From JANWKQ01 sp964624635 (GTDB lineage Bacteria > Bacteroidota > Bacteroidia > CAIKAF01), in contig CAZUXM010000011.1 of assembly GCA_964624635.1 (NCBI GenBank), forward strand, positions 1-64,000: 64,000 bases of DNA. The letters run 5' to 3'. Below, piece by piece: positions 1-8,511 of the stretch. The notes beneath the pieces were generated by a model. That model was not told where the DNA came from and searched no databases. It saw nothing but the letters and a program-made list of their open reading frames with translations. The translations under genes and the position numbers were made by a program. The number at the start of each line of letters is the position of its first letter. Positions within the stretch are counted from its first letter, which is position 1.

Positions 1-674
1 TTCGCTAACTCATCAGCAATATCAATCCCCATTTTACCCGTTGAATGATTCCCGATAAAACGAACCGGATCAATAGACTCATAAGTGGGTCCGGCAGTTA
101 CTACTACCTTTTTACCTAATAAGGAATTACTTTCAAAAAAAAAATCTTTAATGATGTCAAATATTTTTTCCGGTTCTTCTAATCTTCCTTCACCAGATAA
201 GCCACTGGCTAATTCACCCGATGTAGGAGGAATAAGTCTATTCCCAAATGAAACCAACTTATCAATATTAATTTTAGTAGAGGGATGACGATACATATCT
301 AAGTCCATTGCCGGAGCAAACATAACTGGACATTTGGCACTCATATAGGTAGCTAACAAAAAATTATCAGCCTGCCCATTGCTCATTTTAGATAAGGTAT
401 TGGCAGTAACGGGAGCAATTACCATCAAATCAGCCCAAAGAGCTAATTCAACATGATTATTCCATTCTCCGGTTTCGGAATTAAAAAAATCAATATCTAC
501 TGGATTTTTTGCAAGGGTAGCTAAGGTTAAAGGCGTAACAAAACCCGATGCATTGGGGGTCATCACTACTTTTACTTCTGCACCACTTTTAATAAGTAAC
601 CGAACTAGGTATGGAATTTTATAGGCAGCTATTCCGCCTGATACTCCAACCAATACTTTTTTGCCTTGTAACAT
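1..674 (-). CDS. coaBC: Bifunctional CoaBC (phosphopantothenoylcysteine decarboxylase / phosphopantothenate-cysteine ligase), 3' part cut by window edge
   Basis: Makes 4'-phosphopantetheine in coenzyme A synthesis, by joining Cys to phosphopantothenate and decarboxylating the product. The visible part begins MLQGKKVLVGVSGGIAAYK, the flavoprotein (CoaC) signature. It continues through a conserved His region (NNHVELALWADLMVIAPVTA) and the start of the CoaB ligase domain (KKVVVTAGPTYESIDPVR). The ATG is at 674, and about 224 residues are visible before the gene leaves the window at position 1. It is the last visible gene of a minus-strand cluster bamD - omega - coaBC, an arrangement common in Bacteroidota. 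It lies 25 bp downstream of the omega gene and is probably cotranscribed with it. Confidence 0.95.
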   Translation of the reverse strand, partial: MLQGKKVLVGVSGGIAAYKIPYLVRLLIKSGAEVKVVMTPNASGFVTPLTLATLAKNPVDIDFFNSETGEWNNHVELALWADLMVIAPVTANTLSKMSNGQADNFLLATYMSAKCPVMFAPAMDLDMYRHPSTKINIDKLVSFGNRLIPPTSGELASGLSGEGRLEEPEKIFDIIKDFFFESNSLLGKKVVVTAGPTYESIDPVRFIGNHSTGKMGIDIADELA

Positions 675-699
675 GTAGTTAGATTAAAAGGCGAAGCAA

Positions 700-1044
700 T
701 TAATTTTCCTCGGTAGTTGCGATGTCATGACCGTTGAATGTTAATTGATCGGTCATATATTCTTCGTAAGCAATAGCCGAAGGCTTAGGTAATTTCTCAT
801 AATGACGAGAAATTTCAATTTGCTCACGGTTTTCAAAAACTTCTTCTAAACTATCTGAATGAGAACCAAATTCCTCTAATTTCCCGGTTAACTCTTCTTT
901 CATTCCTGCTGCCACTTGATTGGCTCTTTTACCAATAATAGCAATAGCTTCATACAAATTACCTGTTTTAGCTTCTAATTTAGCGGTGTCTCTGGTAATA
1001 GTAGTTAATTCGGCGTTTACTTTTTTATAGTTCATGGTACTCAT
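700..1044 (-). CDS. rpoZ: RNA polymerase omega/Rpb6-like subunit
   Basis: A 114-residue protein with the Bacteroidota omega/Rpb6 core TGNLYEAIAIIGKRANQVAA near residues 28-47. This matches the omega helix that helps assemble beta-prime into RNA polymerase. The C-terminal third is acidic and less conserved, which is usual for this family. The gene starts 10 bp after bamD ends and precedes coaBC, so the three probably form one transcript. The symbol rpoZ is applied by analogy; Bacteroidota versions are usually named Rpb6 or omega. Confidence 0.85.
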   Translation of the reverse strand: MSTMNYKKVNAELTTITRDTAKLEAKTGNLYEAIAIIGKRANQVAAGMKEELTGKLEEFGSHSDSLEEVFENREQIEISRHYEKLPKPSAIAYEEYMTDQLTFNGHDIATTEEN

Positions 1045-1054
1045 TTAATTCGTT

Positions 1055-1867
1055 TTACTTTAATCTATCTGTTAGCTTTTTTACTTCTTCATGCAAAACC
1101 TTCGCTTTTTCATAGATCGTATTGACCTCTTTTTTGTCCTGCTCATCAGTAATAGAGGGGGCAAATTTATCAAAATATTTTAAAACATTCTCTAATCTCT
1201 CCAGCTTCTTTAGCTTAACACTGTTAACTGCCAGTAAATAGCTGCTTTTTATTACATAAAAACTACATTTTCCTCTTCTGTCAGTATCGGGAAAGTCCTT
1301 GAGTAGCAGTATAAAAGCGGTACTTGCTGCTTGATAATACTCCATTCTATAATATTGATATGCTACTCTATAAGCCTTGCTTTCAAGCTTTTCCCTTAAT
1401 TCTTCAATTCGTTTATTACATTCCGATACATAGGTACTTTGAGGAAATCGATCAACAAACATTTGCATTTGTTCAATCGCCTTGTAGGTACTCGTTTGAT
1501 CCAAAGGATTTTCCGGGGAATCCTTGTAATAACACATGGCATTCGTATATGCTGCATCTTCAAGGTACTTGCTATTTGGATATTTGTAGGTAAAGTCTTC
1601 AAAAAAGTAACTGGCTAGCAGATAATCACCCGCTCCATAATAGCTTTTAGCAAAATAATAATGAATGTTTTCTGCATTGATATCACCTCGGCTGGTAGTA
1701 TATAACTCTTCCAAAACCCCAACTGCCCTGCTGTACTTCTTTTTGTTGTACATAGCAATGGCATAATCATACTTTTGCTGACGGTTGCTGCTTTTGAGCA
1801 TTTGCTGATATTCACTACATGAGATCAGCATAAAAAACATGAGACTATATAAAACGGCTTTCTTCAT
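1055..1867 (-). CDS. bamD: BamD, outer membrane protein assembly lipoprotein
   Basis: A 270-residue lipoprotein: signal peptide ending in the lipobox LISC (Cys17), followed by TPR-like helices. Motifs include YDYAIAMYNKKKYSRAVGVLEELY and SYFFEDFTYKYPNSKYLEDAAY, as in the YfiO/BamD family. In the BAM complex it sits on the periplasmic face of the outer membrane and helps BamA insert beta-barrels. It is the first gene of the bamD - omega - coaBC cluster and diverges from the SPT-like gene across a spacer of about 140 bp. Confidence 0.92.
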   Translation of the reverse strand: MKKAVLYSLMFFMLISCSEYQQMLKSSNRQQKYDYAIAMYNKKKYSRAVGVLEELYTTSRGDINAENIHYYFAKSYYGAGDYLLASYFFEDFTYKYPNSKYLEDAAYTNAMCYYKDSPENPLDQTSTYKAIEQMQMFVDRFPQSTYVSECNKRIEELREKLESKAYRVAYQYYRMEYYQAASTAFILLLKDFPDTDRRGKCSFYVIKSSYLLAVNSVKLKKLERLENVLKYFDKFAPSITDEQDKKEVNTIYEKAKVLHEEVKKLTDRLK

Positions 1868-1970
1868 TCCTTTTCTTCAACTTTCCGTTTAACGCAGGTT
1901 TTCAACTATAATTGTTGACAGTTAGTATTATAACCTACCTTAAAAAACTTCCAAGTTGTTAGTTTACTGC

Positions 1971-1978
1971 TAAATTTG
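1971..1978 (+). promoter_or_regulatory. Putative Bacteroidota -7 promoter box (TAAATTTG)
   Basis: A perfect match to TAnnTTTG, 29 bp before the ATG of the SPT-like gene. A TTG lies at 1956-1958, closer than the usual -33 spacing, so only the -7 element is convincing. Confidence 0.5.
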
Positions 1979-2006
1979 CGCAAAATTAGCATTAATTGCA
2001 TAAGTC

Positions 2007-3263
2007 ATGGGAGATGTATTTGATAAAATATTGAAAAATCCTGGTCCGTTAGGACAGTACGCTAAAGTAGCACATGGTTACTACGCCTTTCCAAAGCTGG
2101 AAGGGGAAATAGCGCCAAGAATGAAATTTAAGGGTCGTGAAGTATTGGTGTGGAGTTTAAATAACTATTTGGGGTTGGCCAATCATCCTGAAGTTCGCCA
2201 GGCGGATGCTGATGCAACTGCTCAATGGGGTATGAGTTATCCTATGGGAGCCCGTATGATGACAGGAGAATCCAACTACCACGAACAATTAGAACAAGAA
2301 TTGGCTCATTTTGTAGAGAAACCTGCCGGTATGTTATTGAACTACGGATACCAGGGAATCATGTCAGTAATGGATGCCTTATTGGGTCGTCATGATGTGT
2401 TGGTATATGATGCCGAATCTCATGCTTGTTTAGTGGATGGAGCCCGTTTACACGCTGGTAAACGTTTTGTTTACAAACATAATGACATGGAAAGCCTCGA
2501 AAAACAGCTACAACATGCACAACATGTGGCTGACCAAACCGGAGGTGGAATATTAGTAGTTACCGAAGGTGTTTTTGGGATGAGTGGAGCACAAGGAAAC
2601 CTAAAAGGAATTGTGGAATTAAAAAAGAAGTTCAAATTCCGTTTATTGGTAGACGATGCTCACGGTATTGGTACCATGGGTCATCATTTAGGAGGTACAG
2701 GACAAGAACAAGGAGTACAAAATGAAATTGATGTTTACTTTGGAACATTTGCTAAATCATTTGCCAGTATTGGAGGTTTTGTTGCAGGTGAACCAGAAGT
2801 AATGAACTTTTTACGCTATAATACCCGTTCTCAAATATTCGCTAAATCATTACCAATGCCATTAGTGATTGGTGCTTTAAAAAGATTAGAAATGATGCGT
2901 ACCCGTCCTGAGTTAAAAGAAAACTTGTGGAAAGTGGTCAATGCATTACAAAGTGGATTAAGAAATGTAGGTTTAAATATTGGTAATACTACTTCACCAG
3001 TAACTCCGGTTATTTTAAGTGGTAATCCACAAGAAGCATCACAAGTGGTATATGATATCCGTGAAAAATATGGAATCTTCTGTTCGGTTGTATTGTATCC
3101 GGTAATTCCTAAAGGAATGATTATTTTACGTTTAATACCTACCGCAGTACATACATTGGAAGATGTGAATTATACCATTGAATGTTTTGCTGATGTAGCC
3201 CGAAAACTAAAAGAAGGATTATACGATAAAGAAAAATATGCGGATGCTGTTCCGCAAACCTAA
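2007..3263 (+). CDS. Serine palmitoyltransferase-like alpha-oxoamine synthase (PLP-dependent)
   Basis: A 418-residue fold-type I PLP enzyme of the alpha-oxoamine synthase family, which condenses an amino acid with an acyl-CoA. Recognisable motifs are the substrate region NNYLGLANH, the cofactor-binding DDAHG (Asp216-His219) and the Schiff-base Lys250 in GTFAKSFASIGG. The overall pattern, including KHNDMESLEKQL and RYNTRSQIFAKSLP, resembles Bacteroidota serine palmitoyltransferase more than 8-amino-7-oxononanoate synthase or glycine C-acetyltransferase. As SPT it would make 3-ketodihydrosphingosine for sphingolipids. It stands alone between its own -7 box and a terminator. The exact acyl-CoA and amino-acid specificity cannot be read from sequence. 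Confidence 0.82.
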   Translation: MGDVFDKILKNPGPLGQYAKVAHGYYAFPKLEGEIAPRMKFKGREVLVWSLNNYLGLANHPEVRQADADATAQWGMSYPMGARMMTGESNYHEQLEQELAHFVEKPAGMLLNYGYQGIMSVMDALLGRHDVLVYDAESHACLVDGARLHAGKRFVYKHNDMESLEKQLQHAQHVADQTGGGILVVTEGVFGMSGAQGNLKGIVELKKKFKFRLLVDDAHGIGTMGHHLGGTGQEQGVQNEIDVYFGTFAKSFASIGGFVAGEPEVMNFLRYNTRSQIFAKSLPMPLVIGALKRLEMMRTRPELKENLWKVVNALQSGLRNVGLNIGNTTSPVTPVILSGNPQEASQVVYDIREKYGIFCSVVLYPVIPKGMIILRLIPTAVHTLEDVNYTIECFADVARKLKEGLYDKEKYADAVPQT

Positions 3264-3273
3264 TAACTAAAAA

Positions 3274-3297
3274 GGGAAGCAATGCTTCCCTTTTTTT
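3274..3297 (+). terminator. Rho-independent terminator after the SPT-like gene
   Basis: Perfect hairpin GGGAAGC-AAT-GCTTCCC followed by a run of seven T, 11 bp after the stop codon. Confidence 0.85.
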
Positions 3298-3318
3298 ATA
3301 ATCTGTTTTTAAGGTATT

Positions 3319-3750
3319 CTATTTCTGATTATAATCGAAATTTACCATCCACGAAATACCAAATTTATCTACACACATTCCAAAGTAAGCTCCCCAAAAT
3401 GTTTTATTCATGGGCATAATTACTTTGCCTCCAGATGAAATTCCATTAAATATTTTATTTGCTTCTTCTTCTGACTCTGCATTTACTGAAATGGAAAAAT
3501 TAGATCCGGCAGTAACACTCCCAAATTCAGCGGTAGTATCAGATCCCATAAGAATAGTTTCCTTTGAAATAGGTAATGAAATATGCATGATTCTATCCAT
3601 GTCAGATGCTGATACAGGTTTACCTTCACCATCCGGCATATCGTTAAATTTTCCTACGTATGGAAAATCTCCTCCAAATACTGATTTGTAAAAATTAAAA
3701 GCTTCTAAACAATTACCATTAAAAGTTAAATAGGGATTAATTTGTGGCAT
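3319..3750 (-). CDS. VOC/PhnB-like glyoxalase-fold protein
   Basis: A 143-residue protein beginning MPQINPYLTFNGNCLEAFNFYKSVFGG, the hallmark start of PhnB-like VOC proteins. Further typical stretches are SDMDRIMHISLPI, ILMGSD and WGAYFGMCVDKFGISWMVNF. These proteins form paired beta-alpha-beta-beta-beta units that often bind a metal. The reaction is unknown for this subgroup, and the resemblance to a demethylubiquinone methyltransferase domain in older annotation is structural only. It appears monocistronic. A second paralogue lies at 12931-13350. Confidence 0.8.
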   Translation of the reverse strand: MPQINPYLTFNGNCLEAFNFYKSVFGGDFPYVGKFNDMPDGEGKPVSASDMDRIMHISLPISKETILMGSDTTAEFGSVTAGSNFSISVNAESEEEANKIFNGISSGGKVIMPMNKTFWGAYFGMCVDKFGISWMVNFDYNQK

Positions 3751-3813
3751 AATCTATTTTTAAAGTTATGTACAAATATATCATAACTACTTAACCAAAT
3801 AATAAAGACCAAA

Positions 3814-4242
3814 TTATTTTTTGGGTTGATAACTCACCCATTTATAAGCATCTTCTACTGAGCTAAATGATTTATGAACAATGGGGAAATTATCAAACAT
3901 TTCATCCACCATTACGCTTAACCTTAAACTTTCGTTTAATACAATGGCAAATTTTTGAAGTGTGGATTTTTTAAGCAAAACTTCAAAAAAGTTTTCTCTA
4001 TACCATATATCCAACTCATCCGTAAATTTAAAGCGAGTGGCTCTATTGTCGGCAATAATATATTTGAATTTGTTTTGTAATAAAATCTCCAACATATTTA
4101 ATGCATCTTTTTTATATTCATCATGAGTCATAAATTCATTTTCCTCATGCCATACTGAATAACAAATTGATTCATTTTTATTGATGTACACTGACTTAAA
4201 TGGTGTAGAATAGATCTTGGCAAAATCAGTGTTTAGGTTCAT
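3814..4242 (-). CDS. Conserved hypothetical protein, possibly STAS/SpoIIAA-like
   Basis: 142 residues with no signal peptide or membrane segment. The layout is an N-terminal strand (FKSVYINKNESICYSVWHEE), a helix with HDEYKKDALNMLEIL, a strand KYIIADNRATRF, and a C-terminal helix SSVEDAYKWV. This alternation resembles the SpoIIAA/STAS-like proteins often found alone in Bacteroidota, but no diagnostic residue settles it. The function is unknown. Confidence 0.6.
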   Translation of the reverse strand: MNLNTDFAKIYSTPFKSVYINKNESICYSVWHEENEFMTHDEYKKDALNMLEILLQNKFKYIIADNRATRFKFTDELDIWYRENFFEVLLKKSTLQKFAIVLNESLRLSVMVDEMFDNFPIVHKSFSSVEDAYKWVSYQPKK

Positions 4243-4358
4243 CGTGCTAAGTAGCGGGTAATAGGGAGCAAAACTATTGTTTATTTCAATTTCACCAAAT
4301 ATTTAAACTATATAATTTTAACAAATAATGAATAAATGTCAAAAATATAAGTCTAAAA

Positions 4359-5567
4359 ATGAATATGTATATTTACCTATTGAATAAATGGATAATCATA
4401 TTATTTCTGAGTGCACAACATCTTACTGCACAAGTTTGGAATCAGGTAATTGATTGCCCCGGATCACCTCGTGATGATGCTTCATCATTTTCTATTGGTG
4501 ATTTTGGTTATGTTTTTACCGGCATGGGAAACAGCTTCCAAACTTTAAATGATGGATTTAAATATCATCCATATTCATATATATGGTATCCTATTGATAC
4601 ATTACCCGCTGAACCACGACAATATGGATGTGGTTTTGCCATTAACGGAAAAGGATATTTGGTAGGTGGTATTAACGGTTCCAATTATTTAAATGATTGT
4701 TGGGAATATGATCCTGTATTGAATGTATGGTCTCCAATGGATTCAATTCCCTCATTCGGAAGAGGAGCATGTACCTGTTTTTCAATAGGAAATAAAGGAT
4801 ACATAGGAACCGGAGCCACCACCGGAAATATTTTAACCAACGAATGGTGGGAATTTAATCCTACAGCAGATACACAATGGACCCAAAAAACAAATTTCCC
4901 CAGTGGACCAAGAAAAGGTATGTCAGGATTTTCAATTAATGGTAAGGGATATTTAATGGGTGGTATTGATTCATCACTTACCATGTATAAAGATGTATGG
5001 GAATATGATACCACATTAAATACATGGACCCAGAAAAATAACTTTAACGGATATCCGAGGTTTAGTGCTAAAGGACTAAATACAAATAATGTAGGTTATA
5101 TTATCGCCGGTTGGGATAGTACCGGAAATTATAATAATGATTTATGGAGATATGATGATATAGCAGATAACTGGATTTCATTAGACACCATCCCTTCTTA
5201 CAGAAGAAAAGGAGGTAGTGTATTTACTGTAAATGATGTATTATACTATTCCTGTGGAATTGATAAAGACGGATACAGAACAACCGAAACCTGGGCCTAC
5301 GGAAATACTATTGGTATAAATGAATCCGAAGAATTATTAATTAGTATTTACCCCAACCCTACTCATGGTGAATTTAAAATAATATTACCTGAGTCTAATA
5401 AAATAGAGAAGATTATTATTACGACCCTGACAGGGAAAATTATTTATAATGGAATTTTTACTGCTGAAAATATTTATTTAAAAAACGAATCCACTGGCAT
5501 TTACCTTTTACATATCATTTTATTAAACCATAAAACAGTTACAAAAAAACTTATACTAACTAAATAA
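4359..5567 (+). CDS. Secreted kelch-repeat protein with T9SS type A sorting tail
   Basis: 402 residues. It has an N-terminal signal peptide ending near LTAQ and then about six kelch motifs of roughly 50 residues (NGKGYLVGGINGSNYLND followed by CWEYDPVLNVW; GNKGYIGTGATTG; NGKGYLMGGIDSS). These would form a beta-propeller. The final 75 residues (ISIYPNPTHGEFKI to KTVTKKLILTK) are a canonical Por-secretion type A C-terminal domain, so the protein is probably exported by T9SS and attached to the surface or released. The gene is monocistronic and convergent with gyrA, with a shared terminator at 5601-5628. Its ligand is unknown. Confidence 0.88.
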   Translation: MNMYIYLLNKWIIILFLSAQHLTAQVWNQVIDCPGSPRDDASSFSIGDFGYVFTGMGNSFQTLNDGFKYHPYSYIWYPIDTLPAEPRQYGCGFAINGKGYLVGGINGSNYLNDCWEYDPVLNVWSPMDSIPSFGRGACTCFSIGNKGYIGTGATTGNILTNEWWEFNPTADTQWTQKTNFPSGPRKGMSGFSINGKGYLMGGIDSSLTMYKDVWEYDTTLNTWTQKNNFNGYPRFSAKGLNTNNVGYIIAGWDSTGNYNNDLWRYDDIADNWISLDTIPSYRRKGGSVFTVNDVLYYSCGIDKDGYRTTETWAYGNTIGINESEELLISIYPNPTHGEFKIILPESNKIEKIIITTLTGKIIYNGIFTAENIYLKNESTGIYLLHIILLNHKTVTKKLILTK

Positions 5568-5600
5568 ATAAAATTAATAGCCTGTTGTAGTTAAAAAAAA

Positions 5601-5628
5601 AGCCCCTCGGTTAAACCGAGGGGCTTTT
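5601..5628. terminator. Bidirectional terminator between the kelch gene and gyrA
   Basis: Strong hairpin AGCCCCTCGG-TTAAA-CCGAGGGGCT. It is flanked by eight A on the left and four T on the right, so it can serve both convergent genes. It is nearly identical to the hairpin after clpC. Confidence 0.88.
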
Positions 5629-5646
5629 AAAATTAAAAAAGGATTA

Positions 5647-8274
5647 TTAATTATCAGATGGTGGTGGAACATCGTCAGACACATTTGTTGTGTCAGTTCC
5701 CTCCATATTAACATCACCGGCAGTATTGCCTACAATCGTTTCTGCACCACTTAAGTCAACCTCTGTTTCTTCATCTTCTACCGCCTCTTTACGAACACGT
5801 GCAATCGCTGCAATTTCATCATCATCTCTCAATGAAATTAAACGAACTCCCTGAGTAGCTCTTCCCATCACACGTAAATCAGATACGTGCATACGAATCA
5901 ATACTCCTTTTTTAGTGATGATCATTAAATGGTCACCATCAGCTACCGGTTTAATAGCTACCAATGCACCTGTTTTTTCGGTAACATTAATAGTTTTTAC
6001 TCCTTTACCGCCGCGACCCGTTACTCTATATTCATCTTCTCCTGTTTCAGGATCAGTAATAAATGAACGTTTTCCATAGCCTTTTTCTGAAACCACTAAT
6101 AAATTGGTTTCTTTTAAACTGGCTTGTGGAGAAATAATCATCCCAACCACTTCATCTTTATCTGATTCTAAAGTGATTCCTTTTACCCCTGTAGAAGTAC
6201 GGCCCATTGGACGAACTTTTGCTTCATTAAAACGAATCGCTTTACCCGATCTTTTAGCAATAATGACATCACAACTACCGTCAGTTAATTTTGCTTCTAA
6301 CAATTCATCATCTTCACGAACATTGATGGCATTGATACCATTTACACGTGGACGGGAATATGCTTCCAGGCTAGTTTTTTTGATGACCCCTTTTTTGGTA
6401 CACATCAATACAAAATTATTGTTGAGGTAATCTTCATCCGTAAGATTTTTTACCGGCATGTAAGCTTTCACTTTATCACCTGGTTCAATGCTCAATAAAT
6501 TTTGTAGCGGACGACCTTTCGTTGCTTTTGCACCTTCAGGAATTTCGTACACTTTTAACCAATGACATTTACCTTTCTCAGTAAACAACAGTAAATAATT
6601 ATGTGTTGACGCAATAAATAAATGCTCTAAGAAATCTTCATCACGGGTAGCGGAACCTTTTGATCCGGTTCCTCCACGTCCCTGAGCTTTGTACTCAGTT
6701 AACATGGTACGTTTAATATATCCTAAATGAGAAATAGTAACTACTACCGGCTCATCAGCAATTAAATCTTCAATAGAAAGATCATCACCACTGTATTCTA
6801 TATGAGTACGGCGTTCATCACCATATTTTTCTTTTACATGAGCCAACTCTTCTTTAATGATGTTCATTCTCATGTACTCATTAGCCAATACTTCTTTTAA
6901 CCAGGCTATACGTTTCATTAATTCGTCATACTCTTCACGAATCTTATCACGTTCCATTCCGGTTAATCTTTGCAGACGTAATTCAAGAATTGCTTTCGAT
7001 TGTTCTTCGCTTAATTGGAATGATTCCATCAAACCTGTTTTCGCAATCTCAGGAGTAGCAGAAGCTCTGATTAATTTAATTACCTCGTCTAAATGATCTA
7101 AAGCAATTAAATATCCCTCTAATATATGAGCTCTCTTTTCTGCCTGATCTAATTCGAATTGAGTTCTGCGGGTAACTACCTCATGGCGGTGGTTTACAAA
7201 CTCCCTCATCATATCCTTTAGGTTCATTACAGTAGGACGACCTTTCACTAAAGCGATATTATTAACTGAGAATGAGGTTTGTAGAGAGGTATATTTAAAT
7301 AACTGATTGAGAACTATGTTGGCAATGGCATCTCTTTTCAATTCAAAAACAATACGCATCCCTTTTCTATCCGATTCAATTCTCACATCAGAAATACCTT
7401 CAATCTTCTTTTCATTCACCAATTCAGCTGTTTTCACTTGTATTTCAGCCGGATTTACCTGATATGGAACTTCTGTTACTACAATTTGTTCTCTGCCATT
7501 TTTTAGAATTTCTACGGTAGATTTGGCACGCATTACAATGCGGCCTCTTCCTGTTTCAAAAGCCTGTTTTACGCCTTCATAACCGTATATAATACCTCCG
7601 GTAGGGAAATCAGGAGCTTTTACATATTTCATTAAATCACCTACCGTTATCTCTTTATTATCAATATAAGCCACAATCCCATCTACTACCTCGGTAAGGT
7701 TGTGAGGTGGCATATTGGTAGCCATCCCTACTGCAATCCCTGATGAACCATTCACCAAAAGGCTAGGTATTTTTGATGGAAGTACTGTAGGCTCCTCTAA
7801 GGAGTCGTCAAAGTTCAGTTTCCAGTCTATGGTATTCTTATCAATATCTTCCAGCATTTCTTCAGCCGTTTTCTTTAAACGGGCCTCGGTATAACGCATT
7901 GCTGCCGGGCTATCACCCTCAATGGACCCAAAGTTCCCTTGTCCATCCACCAAAGGATAACGTAACGACCAATCCTGAGCCATACGAACCATGGCATCAT
8001 ATACTGAGCTATCACCATGTGGGTGATATTTACCCAACACCTCTCCTACAATTCTGGCTGACTTTTTATGTGGCCTGTTGGACATTACACCCAGATCAAG
8101 CATACCGTACAAAACCCTGCGGTGTACGGGCTTTAAACCGTCCCTGGCATCAGGTAAGGCACGGGATACAATAACCGACATCGAATAATCGATGTAAGCG
8201 GTTTTCATTTCTTGTTCAATATTAATGGGAATAATGCGTTCTCCGCCCCCCTCATTCACTGGATCATCTGCCAT
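5647..8274 (-). CDS. gyrA: DNA gyrase subunit A
   Basis: 875 residues. The N-terminal breakage-reunion domain carries the catalytic Tyr128 in AAMRYTEARL. The quinolone-determining stretch GKYHPHGDSSVYDAMV has Ser89 and Asp93, aligned with E. coli Ser83 and Asp87, i.e. the unmutated state. The C-terminal beta-pinwheel has a GyrA-box-like AQGRGGTGSKG and ends in an acidic Asp/Glu-rich tail. The box distinguishes it from ParC. Gyrase introduces negative supercoils. The gene is transcribed away from clpC, with about 240 bp between the two starts. Confidence 0.97.
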   Translation of the reverse strand: MADDPVNEGGGERIIPINIEQEMKTAYIDYSMSVIVSRALPDARDGLKPVHRRVLYGMLDLGVMSNRPHKKSARIVGEVLGKYHPHGDSSVYDAMVRMAQDWSLRYPLVDGQGNFGSIEGDSPAAMRYTEARLKKTAEEMLEDIDKNTIDWKLNFDDSLEEPTVLPSKIPSLLVNGSSGIAVGMATNMPPHNLTEVVDGIVAYIDNKEITVGDLMKYVKAPDFPTGGIIYGYEGVKQAFETGRGRIVMRAKSTVEILKNGREQIVVTEVPYQVNPAEIQVKTAELVNEKKIEGISDVRIESDRKGMRIVFELKRDAIANIVLNQLFKYTSLQTSFSVNNIALVKGRPTVMNLKDMMREFVNHRHEVVTRRTQFELDQAEKRAHILEGYLIALDHLDEVIKLIRASATPEIAKTGLMESFQLSEEQSKAILELRLQRLTGMERDKIREEYDELMKRIAWLKEVLANEYMRMNIIKEELAHVKEKYGDERRTHIEYSGDDLSIEDLIADEPVVVTISHLGYIKRTMLTEYKAQGRGGTGSKGSATRDEDFLEHLFIASTHNYLLLFTEKGKCHWLKVYEIPEGAKATKGRPLQNLLSIEPGDKVKAYMPVKNLTDEDYLNNNFVLMCTKKGVIKKTSLEAYSRPRVNGINAINVREDDELLEAKLTDGSCDVIIAKRSGKAIRFNEAKVRPMGRTSTGVKGITLESDKDEVVGMIISPQASLKETNLLVVSEKGYGKRSFITDPETGEDEYRVTGRGGKGVKTINVTEKTGALVAIKPVADGDHLMIITKKGVLIRMHVSDLRVMGRATQGVRLISLRDDDEIAAIARVRKEAVEDEETEVDLSGAETIVGNTAGDVNMEGTDTTNVSDDVPPPSDN

Positions 8275-8419
8275 TTCGTCTTCTTTTTTAGATTAGCACA
8301 CTATTTGATTTACGAGTTGTCAAAATAACAAAAAATGTGGTAATTAAAATGGGTATTTTTAAGTTATTTATGTAACAATTACCAACAAATTTGTGTTAAA
8401 AATCATAACCGCTAATCGG

Positions 8420-8448
8420 TTGGAAATCCATAGAATGAATTACATTTG
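8420..8448 (+). promoter_or_regulatory. Putative clpC promoter (Bacteroidota type)
   Basis: TTGG at 8420-8423 and TACATTTG at 8441-8448, 21 bp start to start. This fits the Bacteroidota -33/-7 pattern (TTG, then TAnnTTTG). It is the best two-part promoter in the window and lies 63 bp before the clpC ATG. Confidence 0.7.
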
Positions 8449-8511
8449 ATTGCCGTTAAGAATATTGAATTAAAAAGCATCTTTAAAAATTATTATTTAG
8501 ACTAAACGATT

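Noticed and set aside
4685..5014. Open frame of 109 residues antisense to the kelch gene
   Set aside because: It is a shadow of the strongly patterned kelch repeats on the other strand.
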